Assembly (NCBI GenBank): GCA_039030555.1
Contig: JBCCDY010000002.1
Coordinates: 327,625 to 391,624 of the forward strand
From: JBCCDY01 sp039030555
Lineage (GTDB): Bacteria; Bacteroidota; Bacteroidia; Cytophagales; Cyclobacteriaceae
Direction of reading: 5' to 3'
Length of the DNA stretch: 64,000 bases
Part shown: positions 8,991 to 17,665 of the stretch, piece by piece
Numbering within the stretch: the first letter of the stretch is position 1
How the letters are laid out: every line of letters begins with the position of its first letter
Notes under the pieces: generated by a model
What the model was told of the DNA's origin: nothing
The model's input: only the letters and a program-made list of their open reading frames with translations
Databases searched by the model: none
Position numbers and translations under genes: made by a program

Positions 8991-9905
8991 CTATTTCTCG
9001 GCCTGAGTGGTATCTCTATATTGAAGGGGCGTCAAATCGGTATTTGACTTAAAAAATTTACCAAAATGAGAAGGAGAGGCAAAGTTAAGGGTATAGGCAA
9101 TTTCTTTCATGCCCAGGTCAGAATGAGCTAATAAATTCTTGGCTTCGGTTAGAAGCCTGTTCGAAATAAAATGCAGTGCTGTCTTTCCGGTTTCTTCTTT
9201 AATGCGTTCGCTCAGGTGATTGGCAGTGATGTTTAATAAAGCAGCGTATTCCTTAACACTTCTCTTCGATAAATAGTAATTGTTAATCAGGCTTTGAAAT
9301 CGATAAAATAGCTGGCTATTGTTTGGCAGGTGCCCGAACTCCACTTCTTGTTCTTTAAACAAGTTCAGGCATTTGTAAAGCAGTACCAATAAATAATGGT
9401 GCATGATCTCTTCAGAGAAAGAACTACTCGGTTGATAATATTCGTTGTATAGCTGACTGAAGATTTCTTTTACTCTGGGCAGGTCTATACCCTTAATTTG
9501 TAAATAGTTGATTTCGTGTAGATCGAAGAATTTGAATTTTTCAAAAAAATCCTTTATTGATATAGGTAGTTTTTCAAGCTTGAAATTGATGATATAGCCT
9601 TTAATACTTGCATCCCTTTTCCAGGAATAAATATGCTGCGAAGAAATGAAGTAAATCAATGATTGGACGTCTTCGACGATCTTTTGATTAATGTTTAGTT
9701 GAGAGTTACCGAAATCTGTGATGAATGAAACCTGATAAAAAGATTTGCTATGAGGTGGCATAACCCATTTGCATCGATCATTGAATTCTTCAAATCTGTA
9801 AATGTGGAGGTATGGATTTTGCGTTCTGATTTCGAGGCCTATGTTTTCATAAAGCCCATTCATTTCTTTGAAGTGGAGGATATCTAGAAACTCATTTTGA
9901 GCCAT
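8991..9905 (-). CDS. AraC family transcriptional regulator
   Basis: 304 residues. The N-terminal part (about 20-170) looks like a cupin-type sensing domain. The C-terminal ~100 residues hold the double helix-turn-helix of the AraC/XylS family, with a first HTH in RSVKEYAALLNITANHLSER and a second around MKEIAYTLNFASPSHFGKFF, followed by the usual LTPLQYR end. It lies 76 bases upstream of the AOC/NTF2 gene and in the same direction, so that gene is its most likely target. The effector is unknown. Confidence 0.92.
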   Translation of the reverse strand: MAQNEFLDILHFKEMNGLYENIGLEIRTQNPYLHIYRFEEFNDRCKWVMPPHSKSFYQVSFITDFGNSQLNINQKIVEDVQSLIYFISSQHIYSWKRDASIKGYIINFKLEKLPISIKDFFEKFKFFDLHEINYLQIKGIDLPRVKEIFSQLYNEYYQPSSSFSEEIMHHYLLVLLYKCLNLFKEQEVEFGHLPNNSQLFYRFQSLINNYYLSKRSVKEYAALLNITANHLSERIKEETGKTALHFISNRLLTEAKNLLAHSDLGMKEIAYTLNFASPSHFGKFFKSNTDLTPLQYRDTTQAEK

Positions 9906-9961
9906 AGTAACGATTGGTCTGCTTACCTAAATAAAGTTGAGTAAATCGAAAACTTTCTAAT

Positions 9962-10708
9962 TCAAAGCAAATAAAATATACTGTAAATCATTCCAAGATT
10001 AAATCCTGAGTGACAAACTATTGCCCCAAGTAATGAGCCCGATCGTTTTTTCATTTTGAAGAATAGGATACTTACTAGAAACACCGCTAACACCCATAGA
10101 ATTGTAGATATGGGGTAAAGCTCCCAGTTATTATTTATAAACACCAATCCAAAATGTGCAATATGTGTTACCGCAAAAGCCGAACTATCAATAATAGATG
10201 CTTTTTTATCTCCAAAGGATTTTGCAAAACTGCTATGTACAATACCTCTGAAAAATAATTCTTATCCAATAGAGCTAAAAATCATACCTGTTGATGTCAT
10301 TATGGAGAACAGTATAAGTTTGTCCTTTTCAGAAATGACTTCAGGAATATTATACGATTTACCTATGTACTCATACCAGTTCTGAAAAGTACCGCCATAA
10401 AGTTCCTTTCCTACAAAGTAGAGTACTAGGCTAAACACAATTCCTAAAATGAATGCTATGACTATTGCCCCTATGCTCTCAGCTCTTTTAATTCCAATTT
10501 TCTTTCTTCCATGCTTGTTCAGAAAAATGAAAGGAACTAAAGCAGAAACAAACATTATCGCACCGATAGGTCCGTAATTTCCGGTTTGATTTGCTTTCAG
10601 TACTAGAATAAATCTTGGGATGCATATTAAGGCAATAAGAAAGAGTCCGAGTTTCCAATCGAATTTGAAATGCTTACTCCAAAATGATCTTAGTTCGCTT
10701 CCCTACAT
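9962..10708 (-). pseudogene. CPBP (CAAX-type) intramembrane protease, disrupted by two in-frame stops
   Basis: Reading leftward from the ATG at 10708 gives one continuous frame of about 248 codons to the stop at 9962, interrupted by TAG at 10703-10705 (codon 2) and TAA at 10262-10264. There is no frameshift. The second stop falls on the first glutamate of the CPBP catalytic motif EExxxR: the residues read SSIG, stop, ELFFRG, so GAA became TAA. A later motif (FAVTHIAHFG) supplies the usual histidine, and 6-7 membrane segments are visible. The gene sits 18 bases below the hydrolase gene, presumably in its transcript. Two independent nonsense changes argue for a decayed gene rather than one sequencing error. 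Pieces 10262-10555 and 9962-10147 remain as open fragments. Confidence 0.8.
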
Positions 10709-10726
10709 TTTTTTGATGCAAAACCT

Positions 10727-11518
10727 TTATTTCTTAGATAAAAAAGCTTTTGACTTTACTATAAATTCATCCTTGGTTTCACCTTCATGAGCACCATGTG
10801 CTACGTTCGGTAATATCCAAAGATCGGAGTTAGGCAAGTTTTTTCTTACTCGGGCTATTTCTTCTATATCCATACCTTCATCATCATCACCAACCATAAC
10901 TAATACTTCAGGTCTTAAGGATTGTAATTCTTCATTGGTTACCCTTATCGTGTAGTTTTTAAATTGATCCATTATAGCTTTAATTTTTTCATCGGTTCCA
11001 TGGGCAGGTATTAACCATGGAAAATTGGCTCTATTTTCAAAATTTAAAACCTTTTGATATTCAGGGAAATCATTGACTGTCCAGGTACCTACTGCTCCTA
11101 TTGTTATCATCGATTCTATTAACGATGGATTTAAGAGCGCAAGTTGATAAAGGACATCACCTCCAAAACTAAAGCCAATGGCTTGAATTTTATCTAATTT
11201 CAAATGGCGAACCAAAAAATTAAGATCCTCGGCTACTGATTTTATTGACAAATTTTCTTTGAAAGCGTCAGATTTTCCATGGCCAGTTAAATCGATTACA
11301 TATACTTCGTATTCTTCATCAAAGTCTTCAACATAAGGTAACCACGATTTGGAAGAAAGGGTGTAACCATGTAAAAGAAACAAGGGCTTTCCTTTACCAT
11401 AAACTTCGTAATAGATATTCTTGCCGTTAACGAATACAGATTCGGATTTCTTCGGTATTTGAGAGAAACTAACAGTTGATATTAAAACAAGAATTATAAA
11501 AATAGTGTTTTTCTTCAT
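10727..11518 (-). CDS. Secreted alpha/beta hydrolase
   Basis: 263 residues with a signal peptide (about 1-19, VSFS-Q). Alpha/beta-hydrolase signatures in order: the oxyanion HG motif (LFLLHGYTLSSKSW, about 45-58), DLTGHGKSD, the nucleophile elbow GFSFGG (about 114-119, Ser the likely nucleophile), an acidic residue in VMVGDDDEG, and the catalytic histidine in NVAHGAHEG near residue 240. The substrate is unknown; an esterase or peptidase is possible. It is the first gene of the leftward cluster, preceded 35 bases upstream by the 24-bp palindrome and followed by the CPBP pseudogene. Confidence 0.88.
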   Translation of the reverse strand: MKKNTIFIILVLISTVSFSQIPKKSESVFVNGKNIYYEVYGKGKPLFLLHGYTLSSKSWLPYVEDFDEEYEVYVIDLTGHGKSDAFKENLSIKSVAEDLNFLVRHLKLDKIQAIGFSFGGDVLYQLALLNPSLIESMITIGAVGTWTVNDFPEYQKVLNFENRANFPWLIPAHGTDEKIKAIMDQFKNYTIRVTNEELQSLRPEVLVMVGDDDEGMDIEEIARVRKNLPNSDLWILPNVAHGAHEGETKDEFIVKSKAFLSKK

Positions 11519-11552
11519 CTAGAGGAGAGTTTGATTATGCTGAACATCTTTT

Positions 11553-11576
11553 ATAACGAGCACTAGTGCTCGTTAT
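11553..11576. promoter_or_regulatory. Perfect 24-bp palindrome, probable operator
   Basis: The half-site ATAACGAGCACT is followed at once by its exact reverse complement, giving a 24-bp dyad without spacer. It lies 35 bases upstream of the hydrolase start codon. Uninterrupted dyads of this length and the CGAGCA/TGCTCG half-sites resemble TetR-family operators. It lacks a loop and a T-run, so a terminator is unlikely. The TetR gene at 6885 is the nearest candidate binder. Confidence 0.55.
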
Positions 11577-12117
11577 CTACCTTTCAAAGATACGCTTTAA
11601 GCCTAAATTATCTATTGGACTTATATAGGGCTTCGGATATATGGTTTTAAGAAATCCCTTGAATAGATTTCTATAGGCTTCTCGGGTAAAAGTTTTGCAT
11701 CTAATACGTGGCATTCCCGTAATCTTTGCAATGGAAGTTCAGGTAACAAGAAATAAACAAACCTCAATTCCTTAAAAAGCGTTTATATACAAGTTTATGT
11801 TTATTAAAACGTTTCTTAGCCTTAAATTTTCTTAAAGAAGTGTAGAGTCAAGAGACCTTATCTTTAGTTTACTGATGATATTTAAAGATATTAAGGCTGT
11901 AAAAGGGTATTTGGTGTCGAAGGCAATATCCTTATCAAGAACCTTCGTTTAGTCTCTTCAGATTTCCAATTGAAAATTTTCTAAAAATTTAGCCTTATAT
12001 CCGTTTGATATTGCGATCTATCATATCTATTCCTTAAAATCTTGAATCTGGATTCAAAAAGAACTCCAATTCTTCATAAAATCAAATTTTACTTAAAATG
12101 AGGTTTTAAAAATGCCT
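11577..12117. other. Long AT-rich intergenic stretch between divergent genes
   Basis: The gap between the hydrolase (-) and the ammonium transporter (+) is about 615 bases. Apart from the palindrome at 11553 and a possible -7 element at 12118, I find no ORF with coding character, no RNA gene and no strong hairpin. It must carry promoters for both directions. Confidence 0.5.
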
Positions 12118-12125
12118 TATATTTG
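12118..12125 (+). promoter_or_regulatory. Possible Bacteroidota -7 promoter element for amt
   Basis: TATATTTG matches the Bacteroidota -7 consensus TAnnTTTG. It lies only 9 bases before the first ATG (12134) but 30 before the second (12155), which favours the second start. No clear -33 TTTG is seen at the expected distance, so the call is tentative. Confidence 0.35.
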
Positions 12126-12154
12126 AAAATTATATGAATTCAACTATTGTCAAG

Positions 12155-13477
12155 ATGAATATCAAACGACTTCTTTTAGGGATTACATTTTCTCTTTTAA
12201 TCCCGGCATTTTCCCATGCACAATCTACTGAACCATCCATCAATGGAGCGGACACGGCATGGATGTTAGTAGCAACAGCCCTGGTGATGCTGATGACTCC
12301 GGCAGGTTTGGCCTTGTTCTATGGAGGACTTACCAGAAGTAAAAATATGCTCAATACCATCGGGATGAGCTATGCTTCGTTCTGTATCGCTACTTTGGTG
12401 TGGGTAGTAGCGGGATATTCGCTTTCTTTTACAGGAGATGGAAGTATTATTGGAAATCTTTCAAATGTTTTTTTGAAATCCGTAAAGATCGATAGCGTTA
12501 GCGGTACTATTCCTACCATATTATTTGTGGCGTTTCAAGGAACTTTTGCAGCGATAGCTGTAGCTATTGTTAGCGGGTCGGTTATTGAAAGGATCAAGTT
12601 TTCTTCCTGGTTGGTATTCACTGTCCTCTGGGTTTTATTGATTTATGCACCCATCGCTCATTGGGTATGGGGTGGAGGCTTTTTAAGCAATAGTGGGGAA
12701 CTGGATTTTGCAGGAGGAACGGTTATTCATATTAATGCAGGTGTTTCCGGTCTGGTACTGGCATTTCTACTGGGTAAACGAAAAGATCATGCGGTAGGCA
12801 CGGAGCAGCCATCGTCCATTAAACTAACTGTTTTGGGTTCAGCATTGCTATGGTTTGGTTGGTTTGGGTTCAATGCCGGTAGTGAGTTAGCAGCCGATGC
12901 CTTGGCGGCAAACGCACTTATGGTCACTAATGTAGCAGCCTGTGCAGGTGGAGTGGCCTGGTTGCTTGTGGAATGGAGAAATGGAAGAAAACCTACCTTA
13001 ATTGGTATGGCATCAGGAGTTATTTCGGGACTGGTTGGTGTGACGCCGGCTGCTGGTTTTGTTGCTGTAGGAGATGCCCTAGCTATTGGGTTACTTTCAG
13101 GAGCAGTTGGTTATTTTGGAGTTATCAAAATGAAAAAAATATTTGGTTATGATGATACGCTCGATGCCTTCGGTATCCATGGACTTGTTGGTGTATTTGG
13201 TGCATTAGCCACAGGGTTCTTTGCAAATCCATCAATCAATAGTGGTGTTGGATTGATTTACGGGAATCCTTTACAAGTTTGGGTTCAGTTTAAAGCCATT
13301 ATCGTAACCTTAGTTTATTCTGGACTCGCAACCTTCATTATCTACAAGATTACAGACTTGATCACCGGAGGAGCTCGTGTGGACGAAACTATTGAATCAC
13401 AGGGACTGGATAGCGCCTTTCATGGTGAGAAAGGCTTTGACTTGCCCGATGTGAACACATCGAGACAGGCGGGTTAA
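12155..13477 (+). CDS. amt: Ammonium transporter Amt
   Basis: 440 residues from the ATG at 12155; the ATG at 12134 would add seven residues in front of the signal peptide (IPAFSHA-Q), and the -7-like element lies too close to it. Eleven membrane segments follow. Amt signatures: TPAGLALFYGGLTRSKN near the start, HWVWGGG (the pore tryptophan), DFAGGTVIHINAGVSGLV with the first pore histidine, and DAFGIHGLVGVFGALATGFF with the second, so the twin-His channel is complete. The C-terminal tail (DETIESQGLD) is the part that in other species contacts GlnK. No glnK/glnB follows in this window, which is unusual because the two are often paired. Confidence 0.95.
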   Translation: MNIKRLLLGITFSLLIPAFSHAQSTEPSINGADTAWMLVATALVMLMTPAGLALFYGGLTRSKNMLNTIGMSYASFCIATLVWVVAGYSLSFTGDGSIIGNLSNVFLKSVKIDSVSGTIPTILFVAFQGTFAAIAVAIVSGSVIERIKFSSWLVFTVLWVLLIYAPIAHWVWGGGFLSNSGELDFAGGTVIHINAGVSGLVLAFLLGKRKDHAVGTEQPSSIKLTVLGSALLWFGWFGFNAGSELAADALAANALMVTNVAACAGGVAWLLVEWRNGRKPTLIGMASGVISGLVGVTPAAGFVAVGDALAIGLLSGAVGYFGVIKMKKIFGYDDTLDAFGIHGLVGVFGALATGFFANPSINSGVGLIYGNPLQVWVQFKAIIVTLVYSGLATFIIYKITDLITGGARVDETIESQGLDSAFHGEKGFDLPDVNTSRQAG

Positions 13478-13511
13478 ATTTTAGTGGTACAGTTTCGAGT
13501 TGAAAGAGGCT

Positions 13512-13599
13512 ATCTCAAAAGTCTTATTCTGGTCATCCTGAACTTGTTCCGAGTCATCGGAACAAGTTCAGGATGACGGCTTCGAAAGACTTTTGAGAT
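13512..13599. repeat. Long two-armed hairpin repeat between convergent genes
   Basis: An outer perfect 14-bp arm (13512-13525 with 13586-13599, ATCTCAAAAGTCTT) encloses an inner perfect 21-bp arm (13532-13552 with 13557-13577) around a 4-base loop. The inner arm begins GTCATCCTGAAC, a word also found at 60231-60242, so it belongs to a dispersed REP-like family. Lying 35 bases after amt and 8 bases from the hydrolase stop, it could act as a bidirectional terminator. Confidence 0.75.
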
Positions 13600-13606
13600 T
13601 TATAAG

Positions 13607-14977
13607 TCACACTTTAAAAGCTTCCAGCAAATCTCCTAGCCATGCATTGAAATCGAAGTTTTCAGCCGGGTCATACCCTAATCTGACGATAACCAAATCC
13701 ATGGAGGGAATTATGAAAACTCGCTGCCCTTGAAAGCCTGAAGCCATATATGCATCTGTTGGAACATTCGGTAACCTTATATCTGTACCGTCAGTTCTAT
13801 TAGCATTTAGCCAAAACTGGGCTCCATATCTGCCTTTGGAGTCTTTTGTTACACTTTTAGAATAATCCGCCCAGTCTTCAGGAAGGATGCGTTCACTCTC
13901 CCAGACCCCATCATTGAGGTAAAGAAGGCCAAACCTGGCCCAATCTCTGGGAGTGGCAAACATAAAAGAGGATCCTACGAAAGTTCCCGAAGGATCGGGT
14001 TCCATAACTGCACTTCGCATACCTATTTTATTGAATACGCGTTCCCTCGGGAAATTTAAATAATCATCACCAAGTTCCTTTTTTGCAATTAGGGATAAGA
14101 TGTTGGTTGTCCCACTTGAATAGTACCATTTCTTTCCAGGCTCAAATTCAAGAGGCTTTTCAGACGCAAATTCTCCGCTGCTGCTTCTTTTAAAAAGCAT
14201 CGCTGTTGCATCACTAGGTCCGGCATAGATTTCAGACCACTCCAGACCGCTACTCATTCTCATGAGGTCATCCAAAGATATTTCACTTCGTGGATCATCT
14301 TCTTTGCTCCATTCGGTTAGCACTGATTGATCTTCAAGAGAAAGTCTGTTGTCTTTGATTAATAAGGAGATTATGGTTCCAGTCACGCTTTTAGTCATAG
14401 ACCAACCTAACTGAGGAACATCTTTATTGAATTCCTCCAGATATTGCTCACCGATCAACTGATTTTTATAAACCACTACAACGGATCGTGTTCCTGCAGG
14501 GTACAAATAAGATTCGTCATTAAATGCCTTATTGATCGCTTCCTCCAATACTTCCTGATTAAATCCATTTGGTAAAGTATCGGGTAAGAGGTCTCCCATT
14601 GGAAAATAAATGGTATCCGGGTTAAGAGGAAGTTTTTCAAGAGGTTCAAATTTTTGTGCCCTTAATTCTTCTTCCTCAATCTCATTGACTAATGTACACC
14701 CAAGCCCTTTTCTGTAAATAGCTTTACGTTCCGACAATCCAAAAACATTTCCTGTAATGGATTGATCATCTTCATTCAATTCAAAACTACCCAAAGAAAG
14801 TAAGGTGGAGTTTAACTCATTGTCTATAACAGATTGTGGTGTCCTTCCCGAGAGAAATACACAGGAACAAATGTTCTTAGCACCGTAAGCACTAATAACC
14901 GGAAGCGCTATTGAAACATAATAGATTCCGTAGGCGACAACAAACACTAATACCAGTAGAATTAACTTTTTAATCAT
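13607..14977 (-). CDS. Serine hydrolase of the beta-lactamase / penicillin-binding (class C) family
   Basis: 456 residues, with one N-terminal membrane segment (about 4-24) acting as signal anchor or uncleaved signal. The catalytic domain runs from about 155 to 440. The SxxK motif is SMTK (about 195), the second-motif tyrosine is in WYYSSGTTN, and a late HTG/KTG-equivalent lies in ASGFQGQRVF. This is the set of the esterase/lactamase (PF00144) group, which contains esterases, amidases and D-peptidases more often than true antibiotic lactamases. Residues 30-150 are an unrecognised extension with a CSC pair. The gene is monocistronic, ending next to the hairpin at 13512. Confidence 0.9.
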   Translation of the reverse strand: MIKKLILLVLVFVVAYGIYYVSIALPVISAYGAKNICSCVFLSGRTPQSVIDNELNSTLLSLGSFELNEDDQSITGNVFGLSERKAIYRKGLGCTLVNEIEEEELRAQKFEPLEKLPLNPDTIYFPMGDLLPDTLPNGFNQEVLEEAINKAFNDESYLYPAGTRSVVVVYKNQLIGEQYLEEFNKDVPQLGWSMTKSVTGTIISLLIKDNRLSLEDQSVLTEWSKEDDPRSEISLDDLMRMSSGLEWSEIYAGPSDATAMLFKRSSSGEFASEKPLEFEPGKKWYYSSGTTNILSLIAKKELGDDYLNFPRERVFNKIGMRSAVMEPDPSGTFVGSSFMFATPRDWARFGLLYLNDGVWESERILPEDWADYSKSVTKDSKGRYGAQFWLNANRTDGTDIRLPNVPTDAYMASGFQGQRVFIIPSMDLVIVRLGYDPAENFDFNAWLGDLLEAFKV

Positions 14978-15110
14978 AGACTTGTAACATTTGAGAGCTT
15001 AAGTTATCAAAAAGATGTTCTTAATAAGAGTACTCGCTATGGCTTTTGTTTTAGTATTGAATAGTGGTATTATTGTTTAAGAGAGTTTTTAATCATCCAA
15101 CTAAATCGAT

Positions 15111-16394
15111 ATGCTGAGTTCTGTAAGAGAACACAAGGTTGAGGGGAATGCGCTTAACGAACTTTATAAAAAGCGTTTTAATCAGGTTAGAAAGCGTTCC
15201 CGGGAACTCTGCTCTACCCTGGAAACAGAGGATTTCGTTATCCAGCCGGTAATAGATGTAAGTCCTCCCAAATGGCACTTAGGACATACAACCTGGTTCT
15301 TCGAGAGCTTCATTTTGAAAGAATTTATGGAAGGATACAAAGAATTTCATCCTTCCTATAATTATCTTTTTAACAGTTACTACGAAAGTGTAGGCGAACG
15401 GTGGCAGAGGCCGAACAGAGGTCTCTTATCCAGACCCACTGTAAAAGATGTCATGGATTACAGAGAGCATGTAGACCATGCTATGAGTGATTTTTTTCAG
15501 TCTGTTGAGATCAATCAGGAAATTCAGAAATTTTTTGAGATTGGCCTTCAGCATGAACAGCAGCATCAGGAGTTGCTCGTATACGATGTAAAACACATTT
15601 TAGGGATCAACCCTATGTTTCCGGTTTTTAGAGAAAGGGAAATAGACCCCGAACCTTACGGAGAACTGGACTCTTCTTTTACTGAGATAGGAGAGGGGAT
15701 TTATTCAATTGGTTATGAGGGCAATGACTTTTGTTTCGACAATGAAAAAGGAGTACATAATGTTTTCTTACATCCGTTCAGAGTTCAAAACAGGCTAATC
15801 ACTAATGGCGAGTATTTGGAATTTATAGAAAGTGGTGGCTATAAGGACTTCAGGTTTTGGCTTTCAGAAGCCTGGACATGGGTCAATGAGCAAGAGGTAA
15901 AAGCACCTTTCCATTGGCATAAGATCGAAGGTAAGTGGAAATACTTCACGCTTTCCGGTCTTTTGGATATTCAGGTTGATGAACCTGTCACACACATCAA
16001 CTTTTTTGAAGCGGATGCTTATGCCAGGTGGGCAGGAAAACGACTTTTAACGGAGTTTGAATGGGAAGTAGCTTGTGAAAAAATAGAACCTGAAGTTTCG
16101 GAAAAGGCTAATTTTTCAGATAAGAATATATTCCACCCTGAAGCAAGTAACCGAACACAATTTTTAGGCGACGCCTGGGAGTGGACTAATAGTGCATATT
16201 TACCTTACCCGTACTACAAAACCGATGAAGGGGCACTTGGTGAATACAATGGAAAATTCATGATTAATCAAATGGTCCTGCGTGGAGGCTCATGCGCTAC
16301 TGCAAAAGATCACATTCGACCAACGTACAGAAACTTCTTTCATCCCCACTTAAAATGGCATTTTACTGGTATCAGAATCGCCGAAAGTATCTAA
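15111..16394 (+). CDS. egtB: Ergothioneine biosynthesis sulfoxide synthase EgtB
   Basis: 427 residues, normal for EgtB. An N-terminal DinB-like helical domain carries the three iron ligands expected for the family: a histidine in LGHTTWFFE (about residue 60) and the pair in HEQQHQE (about 146-151). The C-terminal half is a formylglycine-generating-enzyme-like domain with the typical RWAGKRLLTEFEWE, GDAWEWT and VLRGGSC segments. The enzyme joins a thiol donor to hercynine with oxygen, giving the sulfoxide precursor of ergothioneine. It is followed after 8 bases by egtD, so hercynine maker and user are one operon. I see no egtA, egtC or egtE here. Confidence 0.93.
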   Translation: MLSSVREHKVEGNALNELYKKRFNQVRKRSRELCSTLETEDFVIQPVIDVSPPKWHLGHTTWFFESFILKEFMEGYKEFHPSYNYLFNSYYESVGERWQRPNRGLLSRPTVKDVMDYREHVDHAMSDFFQSVEINQEIQKFFEIGLQHEQQHQELLVYDVKHILGINPMFPVFREREIDPEPYGELDSSFTEIGEGIYSIGYEGNDFCFDNEKGVHNVFLHPFRVQNRLITNGEYLEFIESGGYKDFRFWLSEAWTWVNEQEVKAPFHWHKIEGKWKYFTLSGLLDIQVDEPVTHINFFEADAYARWAGKRLLTEFEWEVACEKIEPEVSEKANFSDKNIFHPEASNRTQFLGDAWEWTNSAYLPYPYYKTDEGALGEYNGKFMINQMVLRGGSCATAKDHIRPTYRNFFHPHLKWHFTGIRIAESI

Positions 16395-16402
16395 TATCTT
16401 AA

Positions 16403-17362
16403 ATGGAAACGACTACTTTTTTAGAAGACGTCGATAGAGGCCTATCGTCTAGTCCCAAATATCTTTCGTCCAAATATTTTTATGATGATCAGGGTGATAA
16501 GATTTTTCAGCAGATCATGGAATTGGATGAATATTATTTAACAAAATCGGAATATGAAGTCTTTGAGCAAAATAAAGATCAGATTTTAGAAGCCTTTAAA
16601 AATGGCAGTTCCGATCGTTTTCAATTATTGGAATTTGGTGCAGGGGACGGTTATAAGACTAAAGTATTGCTTCGGTATTTTCTGGAGATGAAAGTAGATT
16701 TTACTTATCTACCGATCGATATTTCTTCCTCTGTTTTAAAGGGTTTGGAAGAATCTTTATTAGAAGAACTACCAGGTTTATCGGTATGTGGTGTTGCAGG
16801 AGATTATTTTAAGGTGCTGAAAAAGCTGGGCGAGCATCAGGATTCGTATAGAAACGTAGTTCTTTTTCTAGGGGCAAACATCGGTAATTTTCCTTTGTCT
16901 GTTTCCAAAGATTTTTTCAATAACATCAGAAAAAACCTAGGTCCTAAAGATCTCTTTCTGGTTGGGTTCGACCTGAAAAAGGACCCTCGAAAGATATTAA
17001 ATGCGTATAATGATGATTCTGGTGTGACAAGCTCATTCAACCTGAATCTATTGTCCAGAATCAATAAAGAACTGGGAGGCAATTTCCAGGTTGAGAATTT
17101 TGAACATTACCCTGTTTATGATCCTCTAAGCGGAGAATGTAAGAGTTATTTGATGAGTTTGAAGGATCAGGTAGTCACTCTCAACGGGAGCGACAAAACT
17201 TACCATTTTGATAAGTGGGAACCGGTTTACATGGAGGTTTCCAGGAAGTTCAGCTACCGCGAGATCGAACAGTTGGGAATGGAAGCAGGGTTTGTCATAG
17301 TAGATCGATTTACCGACTCCGATGAAAATTTTGTAGACGTGATTTTTCAACCTAATTCCTGA
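16403..17362 (+). CDS. egtD: L-histidine N(alpha)-methyltransferase EgtD
   Basis: 319 residues, the usual length. The SAM-binding loop is EFGAGDGYKTKVLL (about 75-88), preceded by the family's YFYDDQGDKIFQQIMEL region (about 25-42), and followed by LFLGANIGNF (about 152-161), another EgtD hallmark. The end (SDENFVDVIFQP) is typical. It trimethylates histidine to hercynine, the first step of ergothioneine synthesis. It starts 8 bases after egtB, and the tRNA-Leu gene lies 45 bases downstream. Confidence 0.95.
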   Translation: METTTFLEDVDRGLSSSPKYLSSKYFYDDQGDKIFQQIMELDEYYLTKSEYEVFEQNKDQILEAFKNGSSDRFQLLEFGAGDGYKTKVLLRYFLEMKVDFTYLPIDISSSVLKGLEESLLEELPGLSVCGVAGDYFKVLKKLGEHQDSYRNVVLFLGANIGNFPLSVSKDFFNNIRKNLGPKDLFLVGFDLKKDPRKILNAYNDDSGVTSSFNLNLLSRINKELGGNFQVENFEHYPVYDPLSGECKSYLMSLKDQVVTLNGSDKTYHFDKWEPVYMEVSRKFSYREIEQLGMEAGFVIVDRFTDSDENFVDVIFQPNS

Positions 17363-17407
17363 TTGGTTGAACTGAAATAAGTTATTACCTTCGCGCTTCT
17401 ATTTTAT

Positions 17408-17491
17408 GCGCACGTGGCGGAATTGGTAGACGCGCCAGCTTGAGGGGCTGGTGACCGTTAGGTCGTGGAGGTTCGACTCCTCTCGTGCGCA
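17408..17491 (+). tRNA. tRNA-Leu (anticodon GAG)
   Basis: An 84-base cloverleaf can be drawn. The acceptor stem GCGCACG pairs with CGTGCGC (17484-17490), with discriminator A at 17491. The D-arm contains AATTGGTAGA. The anticodon stem CCAGC/GCTGG closes loop TTGAGGG, giving anticodon GAG. A long variable arm (class II, as expected for leucine) and a T-arm with GTTCGACTC follow. The CCA end is not encoded. Confidence 0.97.
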
Positions 17492-17665
17492 CTTCTTAAA
17501 TGACCATTTTCAGTGTTTATCTAATTCAAATTTTAAAGTTAGGTAAATGGGTATCATATCAAATGATTCTTTTCTAAAAAGTTAATCGTCATTTAACGGA
17601 CAAATGCTGGAAAATGTGAAGGAATTCTCATAGCTTATCATAGCCTCATCGTTAATTGTTTTAAA

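Noticed and set aside
13478..13606. glnK/glnB gene after amt
   Set aside because: The 130 bases after amt hold only the hairpin repeat, and the next gene is on the other strand and unrelated.
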